From: Hyaloraphidium curvatum
Taxonomy: Eukaryota; Monoblepharomycota; Hyaloraphidiomycetes; Hyaloraphidiales; Hyaloraphidiaceae
Length of the DNA stretch: 27,500 nt
Assembly: GCA_025558095.1 (NCBI GenBank)
Contig: JAIVFI010000001.1
Location: forward strand, 1 to 27,500
Direction of reading: 5' to 3'
The translations under genes were made by a program, and so were the position numbers. The notes under the pieces were generated by a model. The model did no database searches. It was not told the DNA's origin and saw only the letters and a program-made list of their open reading frames with translations. Every line of letters begins with the position of its first letter. Within the stretch, counting starts at the first letter, position 1. Below are positions 1 through 10,391 of the stretch, in pieces.

Positions 1-2148
1 GGGCATGTGCGCCAGGTTCTGCAGCGCCTCCGGGACAACCACCTGTACGCGAAGCTCTCCAAGTGTTCGTTCGATGTTACGACCGTCGAGTACGCCGGGT
101 TCATCGTGGGCGACGGCAAGGTCATCATGGACCCCTCCAAGGTCGAGTCCATCACCTCATGGCCCGAGCCTGCGACCCTTCGCCAGCTCCAAAGCTTCCT
201 CGGCTTTGCCAACTTCTACCGCTGCTTCATCAAGGACTACGCGCAGATCACACTTCCGCTCACGGACCTCACTAAGCTCAAGCCGGGCGATCCGTTCCGT
301 TTCACGCCGGAAGCTCGCGCAGCCTTCGATGCGCTCAAATCCGCTTTCACTTCGGCTCCGTTCCTGCGTAACGCCGATCCAGCCGTTCCGTACACAGTTG
401 AGGCAGATGCTTCCGACTTCGCCCTCGGAGCCGTGCTGTCGCAGCCCGCCCCCAACGACGGGCTTATGCATCCCGTGGCGTTTCATTCCCGGAAGTTCCA
501 GCCGGCGGAGATCAACTACCCGATCTACGACAAGGAGCTACTCGCAGTTGTCGACGCGTTCAAGGCGTGGCGGCGATACCTCGAGGGTAGCCCGCATAAA
601 GTCGACGTCTTCACGGACCACAAGAACCTGGAGTACTTCATGAAGCAGCAGATGCTCAATCGCCGTCAGGCTCGATGGGCCATGACCCTCGCGGGCTACG
701 ACTTTGTTTTGAAGCATCGACCCGGCACCGATCAAGTCGTCGCCGACGCGCTTTCTCGCCGCTCCGACTACGTTCCGGGCAACTTCGACGATGTCTCTAC
801 GCAACAGCGCGTCACGCTCCTCGGGCCGCACCTGGTCGCCGCGCTCCACGCGACTTCGTTGGATTTCCTGGACATGATCCGTCGCGATACGGCCAAGGAC
901 CCATTCGCCCGTCGCATTATCGCTCTTCTGGAGGCTCACGACGCGTCCGTTTCTCGTTTCCATCTTCTCGATGGCGTTCTCTACCGCGACGGTCTCATCT
1001 TCGTGCCGGTCGGCAAGTCTTGGACGGAGCTTCTCCGAACCCGTCACGATGCCGTTACTGCCGGCCACTTCGGAATTCGCAAGACTGTGGAGCTCATATT
1101 GCGAGATTTTTGGTGGCCGCGTGTTTGGGACACCGTCGCCCGCTACATTCGGAGCTGCGAGACGTGCACGCGAACCAAGGCCCCGCGCCATGCCCCGCAC
1201 GGCCTTCTCCAGCCACTTCCAATCCCGGACGGACCTTGGCGTTCAATCAGTATAGACTTCGTCACCGACCTGCCCCAGTCCGAGGGATTCGACGCCGTGC
1301 TCGTCGTGGCCGATCGGTCGACCAAGCAGGCTCATTTCGCTGGCGCGCGGAAGGACTTCTCCGCCGACGACACCGCTCGGCTCTTCCTTCGCGAAATATT
1401 CCGCCTCCACGGCTTCCCCTTCGACATCGTCAGCGACCGCGGACCGCAATTCATCGCCAAATTCTGGGAAAGGCTTCTTGGACTCATGGACATCAAGCTT
1501 TACCGCTCCTCGGCCGCGCACCCCGAGTCGGACGGCCAGACGGAGCGCATCAATCAGATTTTGGAGCAGTACCTCCGGACCTACGTCAATTACGCCCAGG
1601 ACGACTGGTTCAATCAGCTCCCGCTCGCCGAGTTCGCGTACAACAACTCGGTGCACGCCAGCATTGGCATGTCGCCTTTCCGCGCCAACTACGGTTACGA
1701 CCCGCGAGCCGACTTTTTAGCACCCGACGCGCCGCGCGTTCCCGCCGCCGAGGAACGCATCCGGGAGCTTCGTGCCCTCCACGACGTCCTTCGCGAGAAC
1801 CTCCAGCGGACCCAGGAACGCTACAAAGACTCCGCAGACGTCAGCCGTGAGGATGCTCCCGTTTTCCGCGTCGGCGACCGTGCTTGGCTATCGGCGCGCA
1901 ATATTCGTACGCGTCGACCGTCTCGCAAGCTCGACGTTCGCTACCTCGGGCCCTACCGCATTAAGGAGCAGATCAATCCCGTTGCGTTTCGATTGGATCT
2001 TCCGCCCACGATGGGCATTCATGACGTTTTTCACGTCTCGCTTCTCGAACCCTATACTCCCTCGGACACCGCCGATTTTCCCGGCCGCGTCGCAGAGACT
2101 CCACCCCCGGACATCATTGAGTACCTCCGCCTCCGCCGCCTAAGGTGA
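1..2148 (+). pseudogene. pol: Truncated Ty3/gypsy pol, first copy (RT end, RNase H, integrase; no chromodomain)
   Basis: The open frame enters from the window edge and encodes the C-terminal end of reverse transcriptase, an RNase H domain (motifs DASDFALGAVLSQ and FTDHKNLEYF) and an integrase. The integrase shows the HHCC zinc module ending in CETC, a DDE core (SIDFVTDLP, SDRGPQFIAKFW, ESDGQTERINQ) and the GPY module (YLGPYRIKEQ). At 2121 the frame runs into duplicated upstream sequence, adds nine unrelated residues and stops at 2146-2148, so the chromodomain is lost. Up to the junction it looks identical to 2901-5020. It cannot make a normal Pol product because its RT is incomplete within the window and its targeting domain is missing. 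Upstream sequence could complete the RT but not the C-terminus. Confidence 0.93.
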
Positions 2149-5020
2149 AGATCGCTAATCTCTCGGCGCGCCAGTTTGTCGCCGAGATGCGTCGCGAGCG
2201 CAAGGACGCACAGATCTTCGTCGCCATGGTCTCCGACCCCGCCGCGCGCGCTGCAAGCGCGGCCGCCGCCGAGCCCACGGTCCCATCGCAGTACGCCGAC
2301 TTCGCGGACGTCTTCGACCCGGACAAGCCTGCATCGTCACTGCCGCCGCATCGTCCCGGTTTCGATTGCGCAATCGAACTCGAAGAAGGGGCAGTCCCTC
2401 CTTCTGGACGTCTCCACGGCCTCTCCGAAGTCGAATCCGAGGCACTCCGGAAGCACATCGAAGAGCTTTCCGCATCGGGGCGTCTCCGCCCTTCGGATTC
2501 TCCGAGCGGGGTTCCAGTCATCTTTGCAAAGAAGAAGGACGGCGGGCTTCGCGTCTGCGAGGATTACCGCGGTCTCAACCGGATCACGAAGCGAGACCGC
2601 TACCCGATCCCGCTCATTTCCGACCTTCTGGACCGCCTCTCCCGTGCCAAGATCTTCACCAAGCTGGATCTCCGCGAAGCCTACCGTCAGATTCGCGTCC
2701 GCGAAGGAGACGAGTGGAAAACGGCTTTCCGCACCCGCTACGGCCAGTTCGAGTACCTCGTCATGCCCATGGGCCTCATGAATGCGCCGGCCATCTTCCA
2801 GCGCTTCATGCACAGCATCTTCCATGACGTACTCGACATCTTCGTCGCGATCTACCTCGACGACATCTTGATCTTCTCAGAGAACGAAGCCGATCACGCG
2901 GGGCATGTGCGCCAGGTTCTGCAGCGCCTCCGGGACAACCACCTGTACGCGAAGCTCTCCAAGTGTTCGTTCGATGTTACGACCGTCGAGTACGCCGGGT
3001 TCATCGTGGGCGACGGCAAGGTCATCATGGACCCCTCCAAGGTCGAGTCCATCACCTCATGGCCCGAGCCTGCGACCCTTCGCCAGCTCCAAAGCTTCCT
3101 CGGCTTTGCCAACTTCTACCGCTGCTTCATCAAGGACTACGCGCAGATCACACTTCCGCTCACGGACCTCACTAAGCTCAAGCCGGGCGATCCGTTCCGT
3201 TTCACGCCGGAAGCTCGCGCAGCCTTCGATGCGCTCAAATCCGCTTTCACTTCGGCTCCGTTCCTGCGTAACGCCGATCCAGCCGTTCCGTACACAGTTG
3301 AGGCAGATGCTTCCGACTTCGCCCTCGGAGCCGTGCTGTCGCAGCCCGCCCCCAACGACGGGCTTATGCATCCCGTGGCGTTTCATTCCCGGAAGTTCCA
3401 GCCGGCGGAGATCAACTACCCGATCTACGACAAGGAGCTACTCGCAGTTGTCGACGCGTTCAAGGCGTGGCGGCGATACCTCGAGGGTAGCCCGCATAAA
3501 GTCGACGTCTTCACGGACCACAAGAACCTGGAGTACTTCATGAAGCAGCAGATGCTCAATCGCCGTCAGGCTCGATGGGCCATGACCCTCGCGGGCTACG
3601 ACTTTGTTTTGAAGCATCGACCCGGCACCGATCAAGTCGTCGCCGACGCGCTTTCTCGCCGCTCCGACTACGTTCCGGGCAACTTCGACGATGTCTCTAC
3701 GCAACAGCGCGTCACGCTCCTCGGGCCGCACCTGGTCGCCGCGCTCCACGCGACTTCGTTGGATTTCCTGGACATGATCCGTCGCGATACGGCCAAGGAC
3801 CCATTCGCCCGTCGCATTATCGCTCTTCTGGAGGCTCACGACGCGTCCGTTTCTCGTTTCCATCTTCTCGATGGCGTTCTCTACCGCGACGGTCTCATCT
3901 TCGTGCCGGTCGGCAAGTCTTGGACGGAGCTTCTCCGAACCCGTCACGATGCCGTTACTGCCGGCCACTTCGGAATTCGCAAGACTGTGGAGCTCATATT
4001 GCGAGATTTTTGGTGGCCGCGTGTTTGGGACACCGTCGCCCGCTACATTCGGAGCTGCGAGACGTGCACGCGAACCAAGGCCCCGCGCCATGCCCCGCAC
4101 GGCCTTCTCCAGCCACTTCCAATCCCGGACGGACCTTGGCGTTCAATCAGTATAGACTTCGTCACCGACCTGCCCCAGTCCGAGGGATTCGACGCCGTGC
4201 TCGTCGTGGCCGATCGGTCGACCAAGCAGGCTCATTTCGCTGGCGCGCGGAAGGACTTCTCCGCCGACGACACCGCTCGGCTCTTCCTTCGCGAAATATT
4301 CCGCCTCCACGGCTTCCCCTTCGACATCGTCAGCGACCGCGGACCGCAATTCATCGCCAAATTCTGGGAAAGGCTTCTTGGACTCATGGACATCAAGCTT
4401 TACCGCTCCTCGGCCGCGCACCCCGAGTCGGACGGCCAGACGGAGCGCATCAATCAGATTTTGGAGCAGTACCTCCGGACCTACGTCAATTACGCCCAGG
4501 ACGACTGGTTCAATCAGCTCCCGCTCGCCGAGTTCGCGTACAACAACTCGGTGCACGCCAGCATTGGCATGTCGCCTTTCCGCGCCAACTACGGTTACGA
4601 CCCGCGAGCCGACTTTTTAGCACCCGACGCGCCGCGCGTTCCCGCCGCCGAGGAACGCATCCGGGAGCTTCGTGCCCTCCACGACGTCCTTCGCGAGAAC
4701 CTCCAGCGGACCCAGGAACGCTACAAAGACTCCGCAGACGTCAGCCGTGAGGATGCTCCCGTTTTCCGCGTCGGCGACCGTGCTTGGCTATCGGCGCGCA
4801 ATATTCGTACGCGTCGACCGTCTCGCAAGCTCGACGTTCGCTACCTCGGGCCCTACCGCATTAAGGAGCAGATCAATCCCGTTGCGTTTCGATTGGATCT
4901 TCCGCCCACGATGGGCATTCATGACGTTTTTCACGTCTCGCTTCTCGAACCCTATACTCCCTCGGACACCGCCGATTTTCCCGGCCGCGTCGCAGAGACT
5001 CCACCCCCGGACATCATTGA
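1..5020 (+). repeat. Tandem direct repeat of retrotransposon pol, period 2,900 bp
   Basis: Positions 1-2120 reappear at 2901-5020 with no difference that I could see, and the translations of every frame agree between the copies. The repeat unit is therefore 2121-5020 (2,900 bp), and the window opens inside an earlier unit. At the junction (2120/2121) the first copy leaves the integrase tail just before the chromodomain and jumps to the region upstream of reverse transcriptase. Because 2,900 is not a multiple of three, the frame changes at the junction. This could be a real unequal-exchange product, one end of a longer array, or an assembly artefact at a collapsed repeat. Confidence 0.95.
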
Positions 5021-5303
5021 CGGCGAACCCGAGTACGAGGTTAACCAGATCCTGGATTCCCGCCGATTCCGCAATCACTTGCAGTACTTGGTGGACTGGA
5101 AGGACTTTCCTCCATCGGAGCGCTCATGGGAACCGTGGGAGCACCTCCAGCACGCCCCCGACGCCGTTGCCGACTTTCACCGCCGCTTTCCGGACAAGCC
5201 GGGTCCTACGCGGCGGTTGGGGGGGGGTGATGTAACGCGCCGGCGTCGGGGCAAGGGGGACGGTGGTCCCCGGCGAGGGAAGACTAGGCGCAGTGCTGTG
5301 TAG
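2121..5303 (+). CDS. pol: Ty3/gypsy chromovirus Pol polyprotein (RT, RNase H, integrase, chromodomain)
   Basis: The frame is open from 2121 with no ATG; the GTG at 2145 is not a convincing start, so this is the 3' part of a Gag-Pol frame whose Gag and protease region is absent. Counting residues from 2145, reverse transcriptase comes first with the catalytic YLDD box at about 237-240. RNase H follows (DASDFALGAVLSQ, DKELLAVVDAF, FTDHKNLEYF). Next is integrase with its HHCC finger, a DDE triad and the GPY module. A chromodomain (YEVNQILDS, YLVDWKDF, SWEPWEHL) lies near 960-1005. C-terminal integrase chromodomains define chromoviruses and in known members steer insertion to modified histones. 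The frame continues through the G-run at 5219-5227 into the presumed LTR. No catalytic residue is obviously lost, but a complete element is not present in the window. Confidence 0.92.
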   Translation, partial: VPPPPPPKVKIANLSARQFVAEMRRERKDAQIFVAMVSDPAARAASAAAAEPTVPSQYADFADVFDPDKPASSLPPHRPGFDCAIELEEGAVPPSGRLHGLSEVESEALRKHIEELSASGRLRPSDSPSGVPVIFAKKKDGGLRVCEDYRGLNRITKRDRYPIPLISDLLDRLSRAKIFTKLDLREAYRQIRVREGDEWKTAFRTRYGQFEYLVMPMGLMNAPAIFQRFMHSIFHDVLDIFVAIYLDDILIFSENEADHAGHVRQVLQRLRDNHLYAKLSKCSFDVTTVEYAGFIVGDGKVIMDPSKVESITSWPEPATLRQLQSFLGFANFYRCFIKDYAQITLPLTDLTKLKPGDPFRFTPEARAAFDALKSAFTSAPFLRNADPAVPYTVEADASDFALGAVLSQPAPNDGLMHPVAFHSRKFQPAEINYPIYDKELLAVVDAFKAWRRYLEGSPHKVDVFTDHKNLEYFMKQQMLNRRQARWAMTLAGYDFVLKHRPGTDQVVADALSRRSDYVPGNFDDVSTQQRVTLLGPHLVAALHATSLDFLDMIRRDTAKDPFARRIIALLEAHDASVSRFHLLDGVLYRDGLIFVPVGKSWTELLRTRHDAVTAGHFGIRKTVELILRDFWWPRVWDTVARYIRSCETCTRTKAPRHAPHGLLQPLPIPDGPWRSISIDFVTDLPQSEGFDAVLVVADRSTKQAHFAGARKDFSADDTARLFLREIFRLHGFPFDIVSDRGPQFIAKFWERLLGLMDIKLYRSSAAHPESDGQTERINQILEQYLRTYVNYAQDDWFNQLPLAEFAYNNSVHASIGMSPFRANYGYDPRADFLAPDAPRVPAAEERIRELRALHDVLRENLQRTQERYKDSADVSREDAPVFRVGDRAWLSARNIRTRRPSRKLDVRYLGPYRIKEQINPVAFRLDLPPTMGIHDVFHVSLLEPYTPSDTADFPGRVAETPPPDIIDGEPEYEVNQILDSRRFRNHLQYLVDWKDFPPSERSWEPWEHLQHAPDAVADFHRRFPDKPGPTRRLGGGDVTRRRRGKGDGGPRRGKTRRSAV

Positions 5304-5330
5304 TGACTCCTCAACGTCGTCAACACAGGT
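5219..5330 (+). mobile_element. Polypurine tract and start of a 3' LTR (truncated or end not found)
   Basis: Nine G residues (5219-5227) are followed directly by TGATGTAACG at 5228. A purine run abutting a TG dinucleotide is the normal plus-strand primer site and LTR start of Ty3-type elements. I could not find a matching LTR end (for example the inverted terminus GTTACATCA) or a second LTR copy in the window. The right boundary is therefore arbitrary and set just before the MYND-like reading frame. The pol stop codon at 5301-5303 falls inside this LTR start. Confidence 0.6.
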
Positions 5331-5367
5331 CTTTACGGGTCCCCCGCGCCCCGTCCTGACAGTCCCC

Positions 5368-5665
5368 ATGTCGAGGCTGCTGGCCGTCCTCACGCCGCCG
5401 GAGCTCAGGGAGGAGTACCTGCGGACGATCCTGAAGACGGACCCGGAATCGTGGGACGCCGAGCTCCGGGCCCGCCGAGGGGACGGGGAACCCGGAGCGA
5501 CCGAGTGCGACCGGTGCGGGCCGGAACCCGCGGACCGGCAGGAGGTGAAGCGGTGCGCACGTTGCCGCCTGGCATGGTACTGCTCGAAGGAGTGCGAGCG
5601 CGAAGCTTCCGGCCCACAAGGCAGCTGGCTGCGCGGAAATCGGGGCGGAGTTGGGGGGCAGCTGA
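5368..5665 (+). pseudogene. MYND-type zinc finger protein, broken short copy
   Basis: An ATG at 5368 opens a frame beginning MSRLLAVLTPPELREEYLRT. A MYND finger follows: CDRC, then KRCARCRLAWYCSKEC. MYND fingers are Cys/His zinc modules that mediate protein-protein contacts. After the sixth cysteine the frame no longer gives the expected Trp, His and Cys. Those residues (AHKAAGC) appear one base over, in a frame that ends in a TGA at 5663-5665. The net shift is +1 or -2 near 5605-5615. The copy lies immediately 3' of the LTR start, so the retroelement may have inserted in or beside it. The N-terminal block is related to the minus-strand block at 10392-10484. An unrecognised splice rather than a disabling indel is possible but less likely. 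Confidence 0.65.
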
Positions 5666-5917
5666 TATATACACAACGTGCCGTTCGGGGAAAGCGGCGT
5701 TGGAGTCGCGTTGACACGGAGCAGTGCAACGTAGCGACACCTGCACTCCGATGCCGGCTGGGTTCGACTGATTCCCGAAGGCAAACCGAGCTACTCGCCC
5801 TGCCGCACTAGCTGACTTGTCTGGCGATGAGGGAGGGACGATCGGCGCGTCTGCCGATCGCTGCGGCTAAACCTTTCCGTCATCGAGCCCCGCGGATTTC
5901 CCGCCCCCGCCCTTGCG

Positions 5918-8900
5918 ATGGCGACCCCGGGCGCGCCGCCGGGGTTCGGCTGGCGGCCCGACGGGGCGGGGCACGGCGAGTGGTGGCCTCCCGGAGGGGG
6001 CGGGCACGGCGGGCACGGAGGACAGGGGACCGGCCAGGCGACCGGGCACAGGACCGGCCAGGGGTGGTGGGCTCCCGAGGGCGGGGCGGGCGGGGCGGGC
6101 GGGCCGGACGCTGGCTGGGCAGCCCACGCGGCAGGAGCGTGGGGAGCACCGGGGGCGGGACTGCCCGGCGCCGGGCAGCCCGTGCCGGCGGGGGGGCCGC
6201 CGCCCGCGGGGCGAGCCCGGCCGACGCCGCCCTCCCGCGAGGCGAGCCCCGCCACCTCGGGCGACGGCGGCCCCGCCCCGGGCGACCGGCCCGGCCTGCC
6301 AAGGGGCCGCGTGCGCGTGTCAAAGGCCTGCGACAACTGCAACCGCCGCCGCCGCCGCTGCTCCGCCGAGCTGCCGGCCTGCGCCCGCTGTGTCGAGCGC
6401 GGGCTCGAGTGCGTCTACACGGACTCGGGCAAGAAGCGGGGCCCGCCGCCCAGCGCGCCCAGGGACGGCGACGGGGCCAAGCGGAGGAAGAAGGCCGTCC
6501 CGGCGGTCCCTGCCGTCGCTGCTGGCCCTGCTGGCGGGCAATCTGCATTGGAGAGGGAGCCTTGGGGGGCGCAGCAACCGGCCCCGGTCGGCGGCGCCCA
6601 GCTGCTGCCGTTCGTCGCCGGCCTCTACAGCGGGCAGCAGCCCGGCCACCAGGATGGCTTCCCGCCGGCGGGCCGAACCCCGGCCGCACACCAGCACCCC
6701 GCGTACCCGTTCAACGAGACCGCCCTCCCCATGGGCTCGATGACCTCGGCGGGGCTGGCTTCGGCGGGGCTCGCGGCGGCCGCGACGCTCTCGTTCGCGG
6801 CGCACCTCCGCGCGGGCGGTGGCATTCCCTTCACGGCGCCTGCGGACCCGCGCCAGGCGTTTTCGCCGACCGCGCCGTTCGGCCCCTCGGCGACCCTGGG
6901 CGGCGGCCTGGCCGCGTTCGACGGCCCCTCCCCGCCGCGCCTGCCCGCCACACCTCCCCTGGACGGCAACGACCCCGATGTCTCGTTCCTCGGCCCCGGC
7001 TCCGGCACTGCGGCCCGCGTGGCGATGGTACCGGCCGCCGCCCGCAGCCCCAACATGGCCATCTCGGCCCTGCTCTCGGACTACTTCGACCCGCTCCCGT
7101 CGCGCCCCGCCTCGCGCGGCGCGTCCGTCTCGACCGCCTTTTCCGCCCACGCCGACGACCTCGCCTTTTCCCCCTTCACCCTCGCCGGTGCCGCCTCGGC
7201 GTCGGGCGACCTCCCCGCCGCCCCCGCGTCCGACCTCACCCTCGCCCCCCCGCTCCTCACCCCGCACTTTGCCCCGTCCCTGTTCGCGGATCTCCCCCCG
7301 CTTCCGCCCCCCTCCACCGTCGCCGAGATCTTTGCGCACTACCTCGAACGCGTCAACCCGCTCCTGGACTACCCCCTCCACCCGCCCACCTTCTCCCCTC
7401 CCCCGCCCCTCCTGCTGTACGCCCTCCTCGCGTACACCTGCCCCTTCCTCCCCGTCTCCACCCCGCGCGCGCGGCAATCCCTCTCCCTCCTCTTCTTCCG
7501 GCGCGCGCAGCGCCTCCTCCAACCGGTCCTCGGCCAGCTGCGCTCGCGCCGCCCGACGCCCGACGAGGAGGCCGCGGTGCTGGTGATGGCGCTCGCGGCC
7601 GGCACGGCAGCGCAGAGCTCCGTGCTCTCGTACAAGCTCGGCGGGTTCCTCGCCTCGTGCGTGGGCGCGTGGGGGGTCGGGGATCCCGACGGCGGGCGCG
7701 AGACCCCGGCCGGGGAACGCGCGCTGGCTGCCGCCGAGGAGGGCGGGGAGGTGCCGCCCGGCACGGTGCTCCGCCGCGAGCGCCGCCGCAGGGTGGTGTG
7801 GATGCTCTTGCGCAGCGAGTGCTACGGCGCCGCCGCCGTGCCCGATCCGGACATGTTCCCCGGCGGGCTCGGGGAGGACGCGGTGAGGGGGTTCCTGCTC
7901 CCGTGCGCTGGGGACCTGTTTGCGCGGGCAGGTACGGCGGGGGAGGTGGTCGCCGGGCTCGATTGGACGGGGGGGGAGGTGCTCGACGGCACGGGAGCGG
8001 GGGCGCAGGGGGACACTAGGTACTGGCGCGCGAGAATGTACGTGCTGCTGGGGCGGATCGTCGACTTCCACAAGGTGGGTTGCACGTGCGTTGTGGTTTC
8101 ACCCGATGCTGACCGGCGTTCCCTCCCCCTCGCGTAGTTCTGCCTGGAGGCGCACACGGACCCCTTCACCCCGCTCCCCGCCACGCACCCCCTCCTCCCC
8201 ACCATCCGCGCGAGGGTGTCGGGGTTCCACGCCTCGCTCGCCGAGTTCCCCGCCGCGCTGCCCGCGCCCGGCCCCACCCCCGCCGGGATCTGGCTCCGCG
8301 TGATGTACCACCTCGCCCACGTGGTGCTGCACTCCCCCCGCCGCGGCGCCGCGATGGACCCCTCGGTCCTGCTCGGCCACGCGACGTGGCTGGCCAGCCC
8401 GAGCTTCGGCATCGCCGCCGGCCACGCCCGCTCCGCCGCCGAACTGCTCTCCCGCCTCGATGCTGCGGATCCCGAGCGGGAGCACTCGGACCCCGCGCAC
8501 ATGGGCTGGGCGCAGATGGTCGGCGTGCTGTGCTACGTCCGCGCTTCCGTCGCCCTGCGGCGGGGGGAGCACGGCGAGGCGCGGGACGCGGCCGAGGGGC
8601 TGGCGCGGGCGAGGGGCCACCAGGCGCTCGTGGGGCGGAGGTGGCGGATGGCGGCGCAGATGGCCGTGTTTCTGGAGAAGCTCGAGGAGGCGCTCGCTGC
8701 GCAGGCCCCGGGGGACGGGGGCGAGGTGCCCGTCGTGTGGACGCGCGAGGGGCTGCTGCTGGGCGGGGACAGGCACGTGATGCTGTGGGACGACGCGGTG
8801 GATTTCGGGCAGGGGCCGGGGGACGACGGGGCGCTGGATTCGGTCGGGGCGCCGCACGAGGCGGGGGACGGCGGGGCGGATGGCGGCCCGGGAGGGGCAG

Positions 8901-8956
8901 AGGGGAGTCCCGGGGCCAGCGGGGGGTCGGCGTGGACGCCGGTTGGGGGGCGGTAG
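5918..8956 (+). CDS. Zn(II)2Cys6 fungal transcription factor (2 exons, 991 aa)
   Basis: Exons are 5918-8074 and 8138-8956; the 63-nt intron starts GTGGGT, has a CTGAC branch site and ends TAG, joining in phase 0. A binuclear zinc cluster lies at residues 138-165 (cysteines 138, 141, 148, 155, 158 and 165, spacing 2-6-6-2-6) with a basic run between the second and third cysteines. It would bind CGG-type half sites in the nucleus. The first 130 residues are Gly/Pro-rich and low complexity. From about residue 465 a region resembling the fungal-specific regulatory domain follows (IFAHYLERVNPLLDYPLHPP and later RRRVVWMLLRSE). The start was chosen as the first ATG in frame, about 110 nt after the CT-rich stretch at 5795-5820. 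Target genes are unknown; the oxidative genes downstream are candidates only by proximity. Confidence 0.9.
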
Positions 8957-9153
8957 CTTTGTTGCAGGTCGATCTGGAGTCGATACCTGGGAATGTCCTT
9001 GAACCGCTACTCGATCCCTTGCTGAGTGGCTGCCTGCGCGGGTGATGGCGTGAAGTGATGTATCGGGGGTGGAGGGTGCTGAGCGCCTCTGATAGAGATC
9101 TGATGAGCTGGCGGTCACCGCAATTCCCACCCTCGCCCGCGCGCATAGCAACG

Positions 9154-10106
9154 ATGGCGCAGGATCCCAGCGACGCGGTCCTAGGTCGCGACATTCCCTC
9201 CATCGGATTCGTGATCTGCGAGACCCCGCCGGGCGGCGCGACTCGCGTGCCGACAGAATTGCTGCGGGTGGGCGCTACCATCCTTTCCGACCCCCAAAGC
9301 CATGCCGCTTTCCGCCGCTTCGAAACCCTGTTCGGAAATGCGTCTCGGATTTCGGCCCAGGTGTGCCTGGCCTTCCTCGCGTACTGTTCGCGGATCGGGC
9401 TTCCGCCGGACGACTACTGGATCGAAGCCGCCAAGGCGTTCGCGGTCGCCGTTTGGCGTTCGCAGGACACCGAGCCCGGCTCGCGCACCAGCTTCGTGAC
9501 GGAGATGTCGGATGTGCCGGGGTTCTGCACGTTCATCGCCGAAATCGAGGGGAAGCTGCTCGGCCCCGCGCTTTCGGAAAGCGTGCGGCTTCAGGGGGAC
9601 TCGACCAGGGAGTCCGAAAAGCATGCATTCGTCTCGACGGGACTCTTTGTGCTCGAGGACATCGCGCTCGACGTGCACGAAAGGCACGTGGCGGCCGAGG
9701 ACACACCGCCCGAGGGCAGCAGCCCCTTCTTCCGCACGCCGTGCCTGATCTGCGGCGCCCGCACGACGAGGCTTTCCACCGTGTACCTCCTGAGCCGGAA
9801 GGAAGGCGGCGGACGGCCCATTTTCAGCTTCTTCGCGATGGCCACGGGAGCCATGTGCGGCTCGCCCCCGTGCCCGCCCGAGGCCCAGAAGGTGCTGCGG
9901 GCGGTGCTGAGGGCAAAGACCGCGGGGAGACCCCCCCGGCCGCGACGTTGTCGGCTGCTCGTTCTCCAGGGCGGTCGGGAAAAGGGGATCCACGAAGAGG
10001 TGCGGGAGGTGCAGAAGGACGACGTACTGCTCGCAGGCGTGCCAGAGGGCGGACTGGCGTGGACCACAGGGAGCTGTGCCACCAGGAGGGCGGGGAGGGT
10101 GCTTAG
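9154..10106 (+). pseudogene. MYND-finger protein gene with two frame breaks
   Basis: From ATG 9154 the frame encodes about 260 residues of a mostly helical domain I do not recognise. Near its end lies a Cys-rich segment (CLICGAR, then AMCGSPPC). The MYND signature (KRCGRCRRTTYCSQACQ) lies in the next frame; the run of seven C at 9931-9937 is the likely site of the slip, since one base fewer would connect the two. After QRADWR a second one-base slip near 10061 is needed to reach the last His and Cys (DHRELC), and that frame stops at 10104-10106. The first Cys pair of the finger is degenerate. Two breaks in 170 bp point to a decayed gene, although sequencing error in the C-run could explain the first. 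Genes nearby read cleanly, which favours real decay. Confidence 0.7.
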
Positions 10107-10200
10107 CGACGGCTTAGTTTCCATTCGTACTTGGCCTTGCGACGCAAAATGGCCAGAGTACATCGTTGTCCATCTGCGCGCTGTGCCTGCTGTGACAGTA

Positions 10201-10219
10201 CCAGTAATGGGATTACTGG
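10201..10219. repeat. Perfect 8-bp inverted repeat with 3-nt loop
   Basis: CCAGTAAT, GGG, ATTACTGG: a short perfect hairpin in the non-coding stretch after the second MYND relic. No T-run follows and no function is evident. Confidence 0.5.
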
Positions 10220-10238
10220 GACCGTCCGCCGGGTCGCT

Positions 10239-10281
10239 TCCCGACGACATAGAGGTTGTTCCCCGACGAGATAGAGGTTGT
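10239..10281. repeat. Two tandem copies of a 21-22-bp unit
   Basis: A unit read as CCCGACGA-C/G-ATAGAGGTTGT occurs at 10239-10259 and 10260-10281, with one substitution and one extra C in the second copy. It lies in the 285-bp stretch between the MYND relic ending at 10106 and the minus-strand relic at 10392, where I see no gene. Confidence 0.75.
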
Positions 10282-10391
10282 AATCGTCGACACTGCCGTC
10301 GTGCTGCGGCGCTACCGTACATAGAAGGAGATCTCCAGGCCGTACTGCCAGTATCGTCCTAAACGTCATCTGGCAGCCCGTACTGGGACTG

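Noticed and set aside
6320-8071. Antisense open frame of 583 codons opposite the Zn2Cys6 gene
   Set aside because: Its composition is Arg/Gly/Glu-rich shadow sequence of a clearly coding plus-strand gene, with no motif.
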